Source: Campylobacterales bacterium
Lineage (GTDB): Bacteria > Campylobacterota > Campylobacteria > Campylobacterales > Hydrogenimonadaceae
Length of the DNA: 5,007 nucleotides
Reading direction: 5' to 3'
Assembly (NCBI GenBank): GCA_027067015.1
Contig: JAMOMS010000291.1
Coordinates: 1-5,007 of the forward strand
How positions within the stretch are numbered: position 1 is the first letter of the stretch; the number at the start of each line of letters is the position of its first letter. The notes under the pieces were generated by a model. The model searched no databases, had not been told where the DNA came from, and saw nothing but the letters and a program-made list of their open reading frames with translations. Positions 1-5,007 of the stretch are shown here, in pieces. The position numbers and the translations under genes were made by a program.

Positions 1-527
1 TCAACCACGTCCACCGGGTGGCAGAATACTCCAAACGGCTGGCCGAACTGGTAGGGATGGAAAAAGAGGAGATAGAACGGCTTTGGCTGGCCTCGCCTAT
101 GCATGATATCGGCAAAGTGGCGATACCCGACAATATTTTGAACAAAAACGGGCCGCTCACCGCCGAAGAGTGGCAGATCATGCAAAAACATACGGAGATC
201 GGCTACCGGCTCTTTAAAGATTCGGACAAACCCCTTTTTCAGACCGCCGCCATTATTGCCAGGGAGCACCATGAACGTTACGACGGCACCGGGTACCCCA
301 GGGGGTTAAAGGGAGAGGATATTCATATCTACGGGCGTATTACCGCCCTCGCGGATGTCTTTGACGCCCTCTCGATGGATCGCTGTTATAAAAAGGCGTG
401 GCCGATGGAGAAGGTCATTGCGTATATCAAAGAGCAACGGGGCAAGCAGTTTGACCCCGTTTTGTGTGATCTCTTTTTAAAACATATCGACGACTTCCTG
501 GCCATCCGTAAACGGTTGGCCCACTAA
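1..527 (+). CDS. HD-GYP domain cyclic di-GMP phosphodiesterase, C-terminal part (5' end outside window)
   Basis: HD-GYP proteins hydrolyse the second messenger cyclic di-GMP in the cytoplasm, usually under control of an N-terminal sensor or receiver domain; that part lies outside the window. The reading frame is open from base 3 (AAC) to TAA at 525-527, about 174 codons, and begins inside the domain at NHVHRVAEYS, so the GTG at 18 is internal. Visible signatures are the metal-binding HD of MHDIGK (nt 102-107), the HHE pair (from nt 267), DGTGYP with GYP at nt 291-299, and the RI-ALADVFDAL stretch with a following CYKKAW. All the residues expected of an active enzyme that fall in the window are present. 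The short tail IRKRLAH ends the protein with no further domain. It resembles response-regulator-type HD-GYP proteins, but the partner domain cannot be seen. It converges on hemC and their stop codons overlap. Confidence 0.93.
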   Translation, partial: NHVHRVAEYSKRLAELVGMEKEEIERLWLASPMHDIGKVAIPDNILNKNGPLTAEEWQIMQKHTEIGYRLFKDSDKPLFQTAAIIAREHHERYDGTGYPRGLKGEDIHIYGRITALADVFDALSMDRCYKKAWPMEKVIAYIKEQRGKQFDPVLCDLFLKHIDDFLAIRKRLAH

Positions 528-1477
528 AGCCGTTCGCACCGCTCCTCTTTAAAGGCCATCGCCTCGGCTTTGGCCAACAGGGTTTTGGCCCCTTTGGCAA
601 TCATGGCCCCGGCCAGCGCTTTTCCCAATGCCTCCGCCTCGCCCTTTTGGGCCGTCAGGCGCTCCTGCAAAACCTCTGTGCCGTCGGGCAGGCCCACCAT
701 GGCGCGGGCGGTAACCTCATCCCCCACCCTGGCGTGCACGGCAATGGGCACCTGGCAACTTCCCTCCAGCTCCGCCACAAAATCGCGCTCAATCTTAGCG
801 GCAAGGGCCGAGTCGGCGTCATTCAAAACCGCCGCGATCTTCTCAACCTCCGGATCATCCACAATCTCGATGCCCAAAGAGGCCTGACCGGAAGGGGGAA
901 TCATGATCTCGTCGCTGATGGGATCATGGTAGGGCACACTCTTTAAAAGCCCCAGCCTTTTCATGCCCACATAGGCCAGAATGATGGCGTCATACTCCCC
1001 TTCGGCCAGCTTGCGCAGGCGGGTATTGACATTGCCCCGCAGGTTTTTGATAACCAGATCGGGCCGCATACGCTTTAACTGCATTTGACGGCGCAGACTG
1101 GTGGTGCCCACCACCGCCCCTTCGGGAAGCGCATCAAGGTTTTGGTAACGGTGGGACAAAAAGCAGTCACGAATATCATCCCGTTTGGTAATGGCCGCCA
1201 GCCGAAGACCTTCGGGCAGTTCGGTAGGCACGTCTTTGAGGCTGTGAACCGCCATGTGGGCCTCACCGGCAAGCATCACATCCTCAATCTCCTTGGTAAA
1301 GAGCCCCTTACCGCCAATGAGCGCCAAAGGCTTGTCCAAAATCTTATCTCCCGTGGCGGTGACGATTTTAAGCTCCACCGCAAGCTCGGGAAAGGCTTTG
1401 GCCAACTCGGCCTTAATATACTCGGCCTGCCAGAGCGCCAACTGACTCCCACGGGTCGCAATGATCAGTTTATCCAT
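524..1477 (-). CDS. hemC: Porphobilinogen deaminase (hydroxymethylbilane synthase)
   Basis: This cytoplasmic enzyme joins four porphobilinogen molecules into hydroxymethylbilane in haem and sirohaem synthesis, using a dipyrromethane cofactor bound to a cysteine. The 317-residue protein has family length. Visible motifs are IATRGSQLALWQ (6-17), HSLKDVP (78-84) with the catalytic aspartate D82, TSLRRQ (126-131), NLRGNVNTR (145-153) and LEGSCQVPIAVHA (237-249) with the cofactor cysteine C241; these line up with E. coli D84 and C242. I chose ATG at 1477 over the in-frame TTG at 1480: AGG lies 5 nt before the ATG, and MDKLIIATRG fits the family start. The gene begins 6 nt after the stop of the Dsb-like gene, so it is probably cotranscribed. 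The usual PAPGQGALGIE segment reads PPSGQASLGIE (195-204), a mild variation. The stop TAG (526-524) overlaps the HD-GYP stop. Confidence 0.97.
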   Translation of the reverse strand: MDKLIIATRGSQLALWQAEYIKAELAKAFPELAVELKIVTATGDKILDKPLALIGGKGLFTKEIEDVMLAGEAHMAVHSLKDVPTELPEGLRLAAITKRDDIRDCFLSHRYQNLDALPEGAVVGTTSLRRQMQLKRMRPDLVIKNLRGNVNTRLRKLAEGEYDAIILAYVGMKRLGLLKSVPYHDPISDEIMIPPSGQASLGIEIVDDPEVEKIAAVLNDADSALAAKIERDFVAELEGSCQVPIAVHARVGDEVTARAMVGLPDGTEVLQERLTAQKGEAEALGKALAGAMIAKGAKTLLAKAEAMAFKEERCERL

Positions 1478-1481
1478 CAAT

Positions 1482-1495
1482 ACCTACTTCTTCTT
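1482..1495 (-). promoter_or_regulatory. Ribosome binding region of hemC
   Basis: On the minus strand the lysine codons and stop of the upstream gene form a purine-rich stretch, AAAAAGAAGAAGTAGG. Its AGG at 1485-1483 is 5 nt before the ATG at 1477. The pairing to anti-Shine-Dalgarno is moderate, so coupling to translation of the upstream gene is likely. This spacing is the reason for preferring ATG over the TTG one codon earlier. Confidence 0.5.
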
Positions 1496-2329
1496 TTTGG
1501 TAATAAAGCTTTTGTATCGCCCTCTGGTAACATCTTTTTTGCCGTCGGCATACACCGTCGGCGTGCCGGTCACCAGCAGTTTCTTGGCGGTTTTGGTGTC
1601 GTGTTTCAGGAGCTTGTCAACCCACGGCGCGTGAAGTTTTTTGGCATCTACCTCGTAGCCGGTCTGCTTTTTGACAATGGCAAGAATCTTCTTCTCGTCT
1701 GTTAGTTTATAGTCAATTGGCAATGTATACATCTTTTCCACAACATCCTTACGCCCCTCTTTTTGGGCCACGGCCATCACCCGCACCAGCGTCGCTGACG
1801 CCGGGTGCAGTGAGACCAACGGCATATGATAGTAATAGAGCGCGATATCACCCGGATGCTCCTTGGCCGCTTTCATAATATCGGGCACGCTCATGCGGCA
1901 AAAGGGGCAGAGCGGATCGGAAAAGACAATGATTTTGTGTTTGGCGTCGGCTTTGCCGTAAAGCAGGTGGCTTTTGTCGTAGATATCGGCCGGCATTTTG
2001 GGCTGGATCATGGAGCGCACGTCACGGCCCGTTTTGCGATCAACCAGCTCCGTGGTGATCAGGTTTTTACTGACAAACAGAATATCCTCAAACTCTATGC
2101 GTCGGCGCTCTTTGCCGCGACTAAGATTAATATCCAGCGCCATCACGTAGGCCGACCACCCCTTGATGCCCGGAATGGGCAGTTTGTCGGTAATCTTGAC
2201 ACTGTTGACGTGTACCTGCGGATTGCGCGCGAGTTTGTGTTTGACAAAGCGAACAACATCACCGTCGCCGGCTATGAGTACGCTACTTGCGATCGCAAGT
2301 GTCGTCAACGATCTCCACATCAATGACAT
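1484..2329 (-). CDS. Exported DsbC/DsbA-like thiol-disulfide protein (thioredoxin fold, CPFC)
   Basis: This is probably a periplasmic thiol-disulfide oxidoreductase or isomerase acting on cysteines of exported proteins. It has 281 residues from ATG 2329. That start is chosen over ATG 2344 because AAGGAG (2341-2336) stands 6 nt upstream, while 2344 has no Shine-Dalgarno. The N-terminus, MSLMWR followed by a hydrophobic run through VLIAG (about 7-21), looks like a signal peptide. Residues of about 25-115 form an N-terminal region with a DsbC-like feel (PGIKGWSAYV, then ILFVSKNLITTEL). A thioredoxin-fold domain follows: FSDPLCPFC with C141 and C144, a helical insertion, and the cis-proline loop TGTPTVYADG (P257). 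The C-terminus is lysine-rich (ITKKKK). Its start overlaps fxsA by 47 nt and it sits 6 nt before hemC. Isomerase, oxidase and reductase roles cannot be separated from sequence alone. The active-site pair is intact. Confidence 0.85.
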   Translation of the reverse strand: MSLMWRSLTTLAIASSVLIAGDGDVVRFVKHKLARNPQVHVNSVKITDKLPIPGIKGWSAYVMALDINLSRGKERRRIEFEDILFVSKNLITTELVDRKTGRDVRSMIQPKMPADIYDKSHLLYGKADAKHKIIVFSDPLCPFCRMSVPDIMKAAKEHPGDIALYYYHMPLVSLHPASATLVRVMAVAQKEGRKDVVEKMYTLPIDYKLTDEKKILAIVKKQTGYEVDAKKLHAPWVDKLLKHDTKTAKKLLVTGTPTVYADGKKDVTRGRYKSFITKKKK

Positions 2330-2708
2330 CCATCTCTCCTTCATACGGTTGGGTATCTACCGTGTTGTGCGTTTTGCGCCCTCCGGCCAGGCGAACGGCC
2401 AACAGGTTGGCAAATACGCCAAACTGCAACAACACACCGATGATATCGGTCAAAAAACCGGGCACGATCAGAAGCAGTGCCCCGATCAGCGCCGCCATAT
2501 TCTGGTTCTGAAAGGTCTCCGGGCCGATCGTCCCGGCCCGTAGGGCCTGCATATTTTCAAAAAAAGTATAGCGGAAGTTGGTTAACAGCAGTAAACCCGC
2601 CACCGCACTGCCGATGACCTCCACGAAGGTCCAAAAAGGGCCCAGCGCCGACGCCATCTTGACCGAAACGTAGATCTCCAAAAAGAGGTAGAGCAAAAAC
2701 CAGATCAT
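2283..2708 (-). CDS. fxsA: FxsA family inner-membrane protein
   Basis: FxsA proteins are small cytoplasmic-membrane proteins. The E. coli member is known because its overproduction relieves F-plasmid exclusion of phage T7; the normal role is unclear. The protein has 141 residues, starting at ATG 2708, which overlaps the proS stop as ATGA. A longer upstream frame exists but is proS antisense-frame coding and lacks family similarity. Hydrophobic segments lie at about 2-17, 23-43 and 72-107. The last contains the family hallmark [17 protein letters not shown] (78-94, PGFLTD at 83-88). After it comes a hydrophilic tail ending in the acidic [14 protein letters not shown] stretch, as in other FxsA tails. 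There is no good Shine-Dalgarno before the ATG, so translation is probably coupled to proS. The 3' end overlaps the Dsb-like gene by 47 nt. A homologous small membrane protein gene lies between proS and hemC in Campylobacter, as I recall. Confidence 0.9.
   Translation of the reverse strand: MIWFLLYLFLEIYVSVKMASALGPFWTFVEVIGSAVAGLLLLTNFRYTFFENMQALRAGTIGPETFQNQNMAALIGALLLIVPGFLTDIIGVLLQFGVFANLLAVRLAGGRKTHNTVDTQPYEGEMDVIDVEIVDDTCDRK
2285..2300. repeat. Perfect 16-bp palindrome over the fxsA stop region
   Basis: ACTTGCGATCGCAAGT is identical to its reverse complement over all 16 bases and contains GCGATCGC. It covers the last codons of fxsA and the first base of its stop (2285-2283), and it lies in the signal-peptide codons of the Dsb-like gene. 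In RNA it could form a 6-bp stem with a GAUC loop. It may be chance or a protein or methylase site; no function is shown. Confidence 0.6.
2334..2341 (-). promoter_or_regulatory. Shine-Dalgarno of the Dsb-like gene, inside fxsA
   Basis: AAGGAGAG on the minus strand; the AAGGAG core is followed by 6 nt and then ATG at 2329. It decides the start against the upstream in-frame ATG at 2344. The same bases are read in the fxsA frame as part of GAA GGA GAG, the EGE of its acidic C-terminal tail. Confidence 0.75.
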
Positions 2709-4468
2709 CGCACGCTTTCGGCCACTTTGGCAACCGCCTCCTCCAGGCTTAGATCCTCTCTTGCCAGGCTCTTGCGGCAAACCAGCTCCACCTTGCCCTC
2801 GGAGAGCTTTTTGCCCACCACCACGGCATAGGGAAAGCCGATGAGCTCAAAATCTTTCATCTTAAAACCAAACCGCTCGGGCCGGTCATCCAGCAAAACA
2901 TCCACCCCTTTTTGGCGCAGGGCCTCATAGATCTTCTCGCCCGCTTCCCTTTGGGCCTCGTCCTTGACGTTGCCCACCACGACCACCGCTTCAAAAGGGG
3001 CTACCGAAGCGGGCCATATGGCCCCTTTCTCGTCGTGGTTTTGCTCCACCACCGCCGCCAGCAGACGGCTTACGCCAATACCGTAGGTGCCCATGACAAA
3101 GGGGCGGGCCTTGCCGTTTTGATCCAAAAAAGTCGCCTCCAGCGGTTCGGAGTAGCGGGTGCCAAGCTGGAAAATGTGCCCCACTTCAATCCCTTTGGTA
3201 TAGCGCAGTTTTGCGCCGCAACGGGGACAGGCGTCCCCCTCCTGCACCTGGGCCAGATCGGCAAAACGGGCATCATTCAAAACGGCCAGGTTCACGCCCA
3301 CATAGTGGTAATCTTTCTCGTTGGCGCCGCAGATCATCTTCTGCGCGCCACGAAGTCCTTCATCAAGTACCATCGTGACACCGTGCACGGCCGCCTCTTC
3401 TTTGTAGACCGGCGCCCCTTCGGGCGCGTTGACGTTACGTACCAGCTCCACCGGGCCCATGAAACCGGGCACCAGCCCCGCCGCTACCAACTCCTCTTCG
3501 CTCACGTCCACCAGCTCGTTGGCCCCGACGGCGTTGGCCGCCTTGACCTCCTGCAGGGTGTCGCTTCCTCGCAGGAAGAAGAGGACAATCTCGCTCTTTC
3601 CCTCGTCATACAGCGCCCGCTTGGCCACGGTCTTGACCAAAAACCAGGGATCGACAAAAAAGAATGTCGCCAAATCCTCAATAGCGCTTATACCAGGGGT
3701 ATGAAAACGGTTGGGATCCGCCTCGGGCGCCTCTTCGGGCGGCGTGGGTTCAGCCCTTTTGGCCGCCTCGATGTTGGCGGCGTAGTCACACCCCTCGCAC
3801 ACCACGATGGTATCTTCGCCGCTGTCGGCCAACACCATGAACTCCTTGCTTCCCTCGCCGCCGATGGCGCCGCTGTCGGCCTCTACCACCCTAAAATCCA
3901 GCCCCATACGCTCAAAAATGCGGCGGTAGGTCGTTTCCATGTGGTTGAACTCCCTGACCATATCCTCTTCGTCGGCGTGGAAGCTGTAACCGTCTTTCAT
4001 CAAAAACTCCCGCCCGCGCATCAGACCGAAGCGGGGCCGGGCCTCGTCGCGAAACTTGAGGTTGATCTGGTAAAGATTGAGCGGTAACTGCTTATAGCTG
4101 TTGACAAACTGTTTGGCCAGCTCCACCATCATCTCCTCGTGGGTGGGCCCCAGCACAAACTCATTCTCCTTGCGGTCTTTGAATCGTAACAACTCCGCCC
4201 CGTACTTTTCGTACCGTCCGCTCTTTCGCCACAACTGCGCCGGCGTCACGAAACCGAGCTGTACCTCCTGGCATCCCGCTCTATCCAGCTCCTCTTTGAC
4301 AATGGCTCGCACCTTGTCCAGCACCCTCTTGCCCAGGGGCAAAAAGTCGTACACCCCGCTGGCTACCTGGTAGATAAACCCGCCCCGCACCAGAAAAATA
4401 TGGCTGGGAAGCACCGCGTCTTTGGGCGCCTCTTTGAGTGTGGGAATCAGCATTTTGGAAAATCGCAC
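2705..4468 (-). CDS. proS: Prolyl-tRNA synthetase, bacterial type with INS editing domain
   Basis: This cytoplasmic class II synthetase attaches proline to tRNA-Pro. The protein has 587 residues from GTG at 4468, chosen because AAAAGG (4481-4476) lies 7 nt upstream and [18 protein letters not shown] matches the family N-terminus. A longer frame from 4522 would add 18 residues read from the repeat region and is unlikely. Domains in order: class II core with GPTHEE (107-112, TxE motif) and motif 2 [21 protein letters not shown] (139-159); an INS (YbaK-like) editing insertion at about 235-400, with K279 at the place of the E. coli editing lysine; motif 3 GTYGIGVSR (460-468); and an anticodon-binding domain from about 492 to the end. 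Two CxxC pairs, C224/C227 and C414/C417, flank the INS domain and may hold a metal. The stop overlaps the fxsA start by 4 nt. Confidence 0.97.
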   Translation of the reverse strand: MRFSKMLIPTLKEAPKDAVLPSHIFLVRGGFIYQVASGVYDFLPLGKRVLDKVRAIVKEELDRAGCQEVQLGFVTPAQLWRKSGRYEKYGAELLRFKDRKENEFVLGPTHEEMMVELAKQFVNSYKQLPLNLYQINLKFRDEARPRFGLMRGREFLMKDGYSFHADEEDMVREFNHMETTYRRIFERMGLDFRVVEADSGAIGGEGSKEFMVLADSGEDTIVVCEGCDYAANIEAAKRAEPTPPEEAPEADPNRFHTPGISAIEDLATFFFVDPWFLVKTVAKRALYDEGKSEIVLFFLRGSDTLQEVKAANAVGANELVDVSEEELVAAGLVPGFMGPVELVRNVNAPEGAPVYKEEAAVHGVTMVLDEGLRGAQKMICGANEKDYHYVGVNLAVLNDARFADLAQVQEGDACPRCGAKLRYTKGIEVGHIFQLGTRYSEPLEATFLDQNGKARPFVMGTYGIGVSRLLAAVVEQNHDEKGAIWPASVAPFEAVVVVGNVKDEAQREAGEKIYEALRQKGVDVLLDDRPERFGFKMKDFELIGFPYAVVVGKKLSEGKVELVCRKSLAREDLSLEEAVAKVAESVR

Positions 4469-4475
4469 GGTCAAA

Positions 4476-4481
4476 CCTTTT
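4476..4481 (-). promoter_or_regulatory. Shine-Dalgarno of proS
   Basis: AAAAGG on the minus strand, 7 nt before the GTG at 4468-4466. It supports the 587-residue start. It begins 5 nt after the proS-side arm of the inverted repeat, so a folded leader would leave it exposed but close to the stem base. Confidence 0.65.
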
Positions 4482-4486
4482 GTTTT

Positions 4487-4517
4487 AGTGAAAAGTGAAC
4501 AACGAAAAGTGAAAAGT
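4487..4517 (+). repeat. Tandem AGTGAA(A/C) heptamers, proS-proximal block
   Basis: Read on the plus strand this block is AGTGAAA, AGTGAAC, AACGAAA, AGTGAAA and a partial AGT, so four heptamers with one diverged. It lies just upstream of the proS ribosome binding site and is non-coding if proS starts at 4468. The same heptamer occurs in the opposite orientation at 4595-4615. Confidence 0.8.
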
Positions 4518-4558
4518 CGCAAAAAGATCGCTTGCGCTCCCTTTTGCTTTCTATTTGC

Positions 4559-4575
4559 CCGACGCTTTGCATCGG
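4559..4575 (-). other. Small hairpin within the hemA-proS spacer
   Basis: The minus-strand RNA reads CCGAUGC AAA GCGUCGG, a 7-bp stem with one G-U pair and a three-base loop. No run of U follows directly (the next bases are GCAAAUAG), so it does not look like an intrinsic terminator. It might be an RNA structure or processing site. Confidence 0.45.
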
Positions 4576-4594
4576 CTCACACCCATTTTTCATT

Positions 4595-4615
4595 GTTCAC
4601 TTTTCACTGTTCACT
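4595..4615 (-). repeat. Tandem AGTGAA(A/C) heptamers, hemA-proximal block
   Basis: On the plus strand this reads GTTCACT, TTTCACT, GTTCACT: three exact 7-bp units, the reverse complement of the block at 4487-4517. The block starts within the hemA stop codon (4616-4614), so the repeat begins exactly where coding ends. Confidence 0.8.
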
Positions 4616-5007
4616 ATTTAATGTCGTCCTTCATAATAAACTCGCACTTGTACTTATCGCCCATCTTGATCTCGGTATCGATCTCAAAGACAAACTTCAT
4701 CGCCTCGATCACCGTATCCGCCCCCGGCTTGTCGGCCACGGCCCGAAGCTTTTTGGTCGGGGCGTGAAGAAACTTCTTAAAGGCGTTGTGCACCAACCGC
4801 TCCACGTTGGCTTCGGTCTCGGGCGGGATGAAACCCTTTTTCACGGCGCGCTTCACCTCCGCCAGCGCCGCCTCTTTGGCCTGAAGACGGATCGCCTTGA
4901 TCAGCGGGTCGATCATCAGCGACTGGAGCCACTTGAAAAACTCCTGGGTATAACGTCCCACGATCTCATAGGCCCGTCTCGCCTGCTCCCGCCGCAAAGC
5001 CAGGTTA
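4614..5007 (-). CDS. hemA: Glutamyl-tRNA reductase, C-terminal dimerisation domain (5' end outside window)
   Basis: HemA reduces the glutamate carried by tRNA-Glu to glutamate-1-semialdehyde, the first committed step of the C5 pathway to haem. Only the last 130 residues are visible, read from the window edge (NLALRREQARRAYEIV) to TAG at 4616-4614; the TTG at 4997 is an internal leucine codon, not a start. The segment is the helical dimerisation domain: a long spine helix with FFKWLQSL, IKAIRLQAKEAALAEVKRA, then VERLVHNAFKKFLHAPTKKLR and a family-typical tail ending KYKCEFIMKDDIK. The catalytic cysteine and the NADPH domain are outside the window. The call rests on the FKKFLHAPT-LR motif, the AKEAALAEVKRA helix, and the position upstream of proS with hemC further down, as in Campylobacter. 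The gene is 145 nt from proS and on the same strand, so cotranscription is possible. Confidence 0.93.
   Translation of the reverse strand, partial: NLALRREQARRAYEIVGRYTQEFFKWLQSLMIDPLIKAIRLQAKEAALAEVKRAVKKGFIPPETEANVERLVHNAFKKFLHAPTKKLRAVADKPGADTVIEAMKFVFEIDTEIKMGDKYKCEFIMKDDIK

Larger units (their letters stand above)
4487..4608. repeat. Inverted repeat spanning the hemA-proS gap
   Basis: The arms are 4487-4511 and 4584-4608. The outer 16 bp (4487-4502 against 4593-4608) are perfectly complementary, and the match continues for 9 more with two mismatches, one of them a G-U pair in the minus-strand RNA. The 72-nt spacer holds a smaller hairpin at 4559-4575. In the hemA-proS transcript this could fold into a long cruciform-like leader. 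Its role is unknown; it may simply follow from heptamer blocks placed in opposite directions. Confidence 0.7.

Noticed and set aside
545..560. CCTCTTTAAAGG as a terminator after the HD-GYP gene
   Set aside because: It is a short AT-rich symmetric stretch inside hemC coding sequence without a U-tract.
1085..1705. 206-residue open frame on the plus strand
   Set aside because: It spans antisense parts of hemC and the Dsb-like gene with no family features or ribosome binding site; a shadow frame.
1826..2326. 166-residue open frame on the plus strand
   Set aside because: It is antisense to the Dsb-like gene, which has a signal peptide, CPFC motif and cis-proline loop.
2330..2344. ATG at 2344 as start of the Dsb-like gene
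   Set aside because: It has no Shine-Dalgarno; it would use AAGGAG as coding sequence instead of the ideal signal for ATG 2329.
2912..4087. 391-residue open frame on the plus strand
   Set aside because: It lies wholly antisense to proS, whose motifs are unmistakable, has histidine- and glycine-rich composition typical of the reverse frame of GC-rich genes, and resembles no known family.
4469..4522. Possible 18-residue N-terminal extension of ProS
   Set aside because: It is translated from the heptamer repeat, has no good Shine-Dalgarno, and the family N-terminus fits the GTG at 4468 with AAAAGG upstream.
4512..4550. Possible intrinsic terminator in the hemA-proS gap
   Set aside because: Stems around GCGCAAGCG are only 3-5 bp and the T-run is inside rather than after the stem.
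4487..4615. CRISPR array or mobile-element ends
   Set aside because: Units are 7 bp with no spacers, the arms enclose only 72 nt with no transposase, and no target-site duplication is evident.

Overview
The window is ordinary, gene-dense bacterial chromosome. Five genes lie head to tail on the minus strand. In transcription order they are hemA (3' part only), proS, fxsA, a periplasmic DsbC/DsbA-like thiol-disulfide protein, and hemC. The 3' end of an HD-GYP phosphodiesterase gene on the plus strand converges on hemC. The run hemA-proS-(small membrane protein)-hemC matches, from memory, the Campylobacter arrangement, and the protein sequences look like Campylobacterota. The fairly GC-rich coding suggests a free-living or vent lineage (Hydrogenimonas, Nitratifractor or Sulfurovum type) rather than an AT-rich animal-associated Campylobacter. 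That placement is inference.

Layout: positions 1-527 hold the C-terminal part of the HD-GYP protein. Positions 524-1477 hold hemC, whose stop codon overlaps that of the HD-GYP gene. Positions 1484-2329 hold the Dsb-like protein, whose start lies 47 nt inside fxsA. Positions 2283-2708 hold fxsA, which overlaps the proS stop by 4 nt. Positions 2705-4468 hold proS. Positions 4469-4613 are the only real intergenic gap (145 nt). Positions 4614-5007 hold the C-terminal dimerisation domain of HemA. No stretch over 300 bases lacks a gene.

Function: HemA (glutamyl-tRNA reductase) and HemC (hydroxymethylbilane synthase) are two steps of the C5 tetrapyrrole pathway. ProS charges tRNA-Pro. FxsA is an inner-membrane protein, and the Dsb-like protein probably handles disulfides in the periplasm. 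Overlaps or very short spacers from proS to hemC point to one transcript with translational coupling. HD-GYP proteins degrade cyclic di-GMP, and this one is a separate transcription unit.

The most unusual structure is in the hemA-proS gap. Tandem heptamers of the AGTGAA(A/C) type stand on both sides in opposite orientation and form a 25-bp imperfect inverted repeat around a smaller hairpin. I found no CRISPR array, RNA gene, insertion sequence, phage gene or defence system, and nothing that amounts to a new biological system. The findings are modest and concern gene overlap, repeats and gene order.
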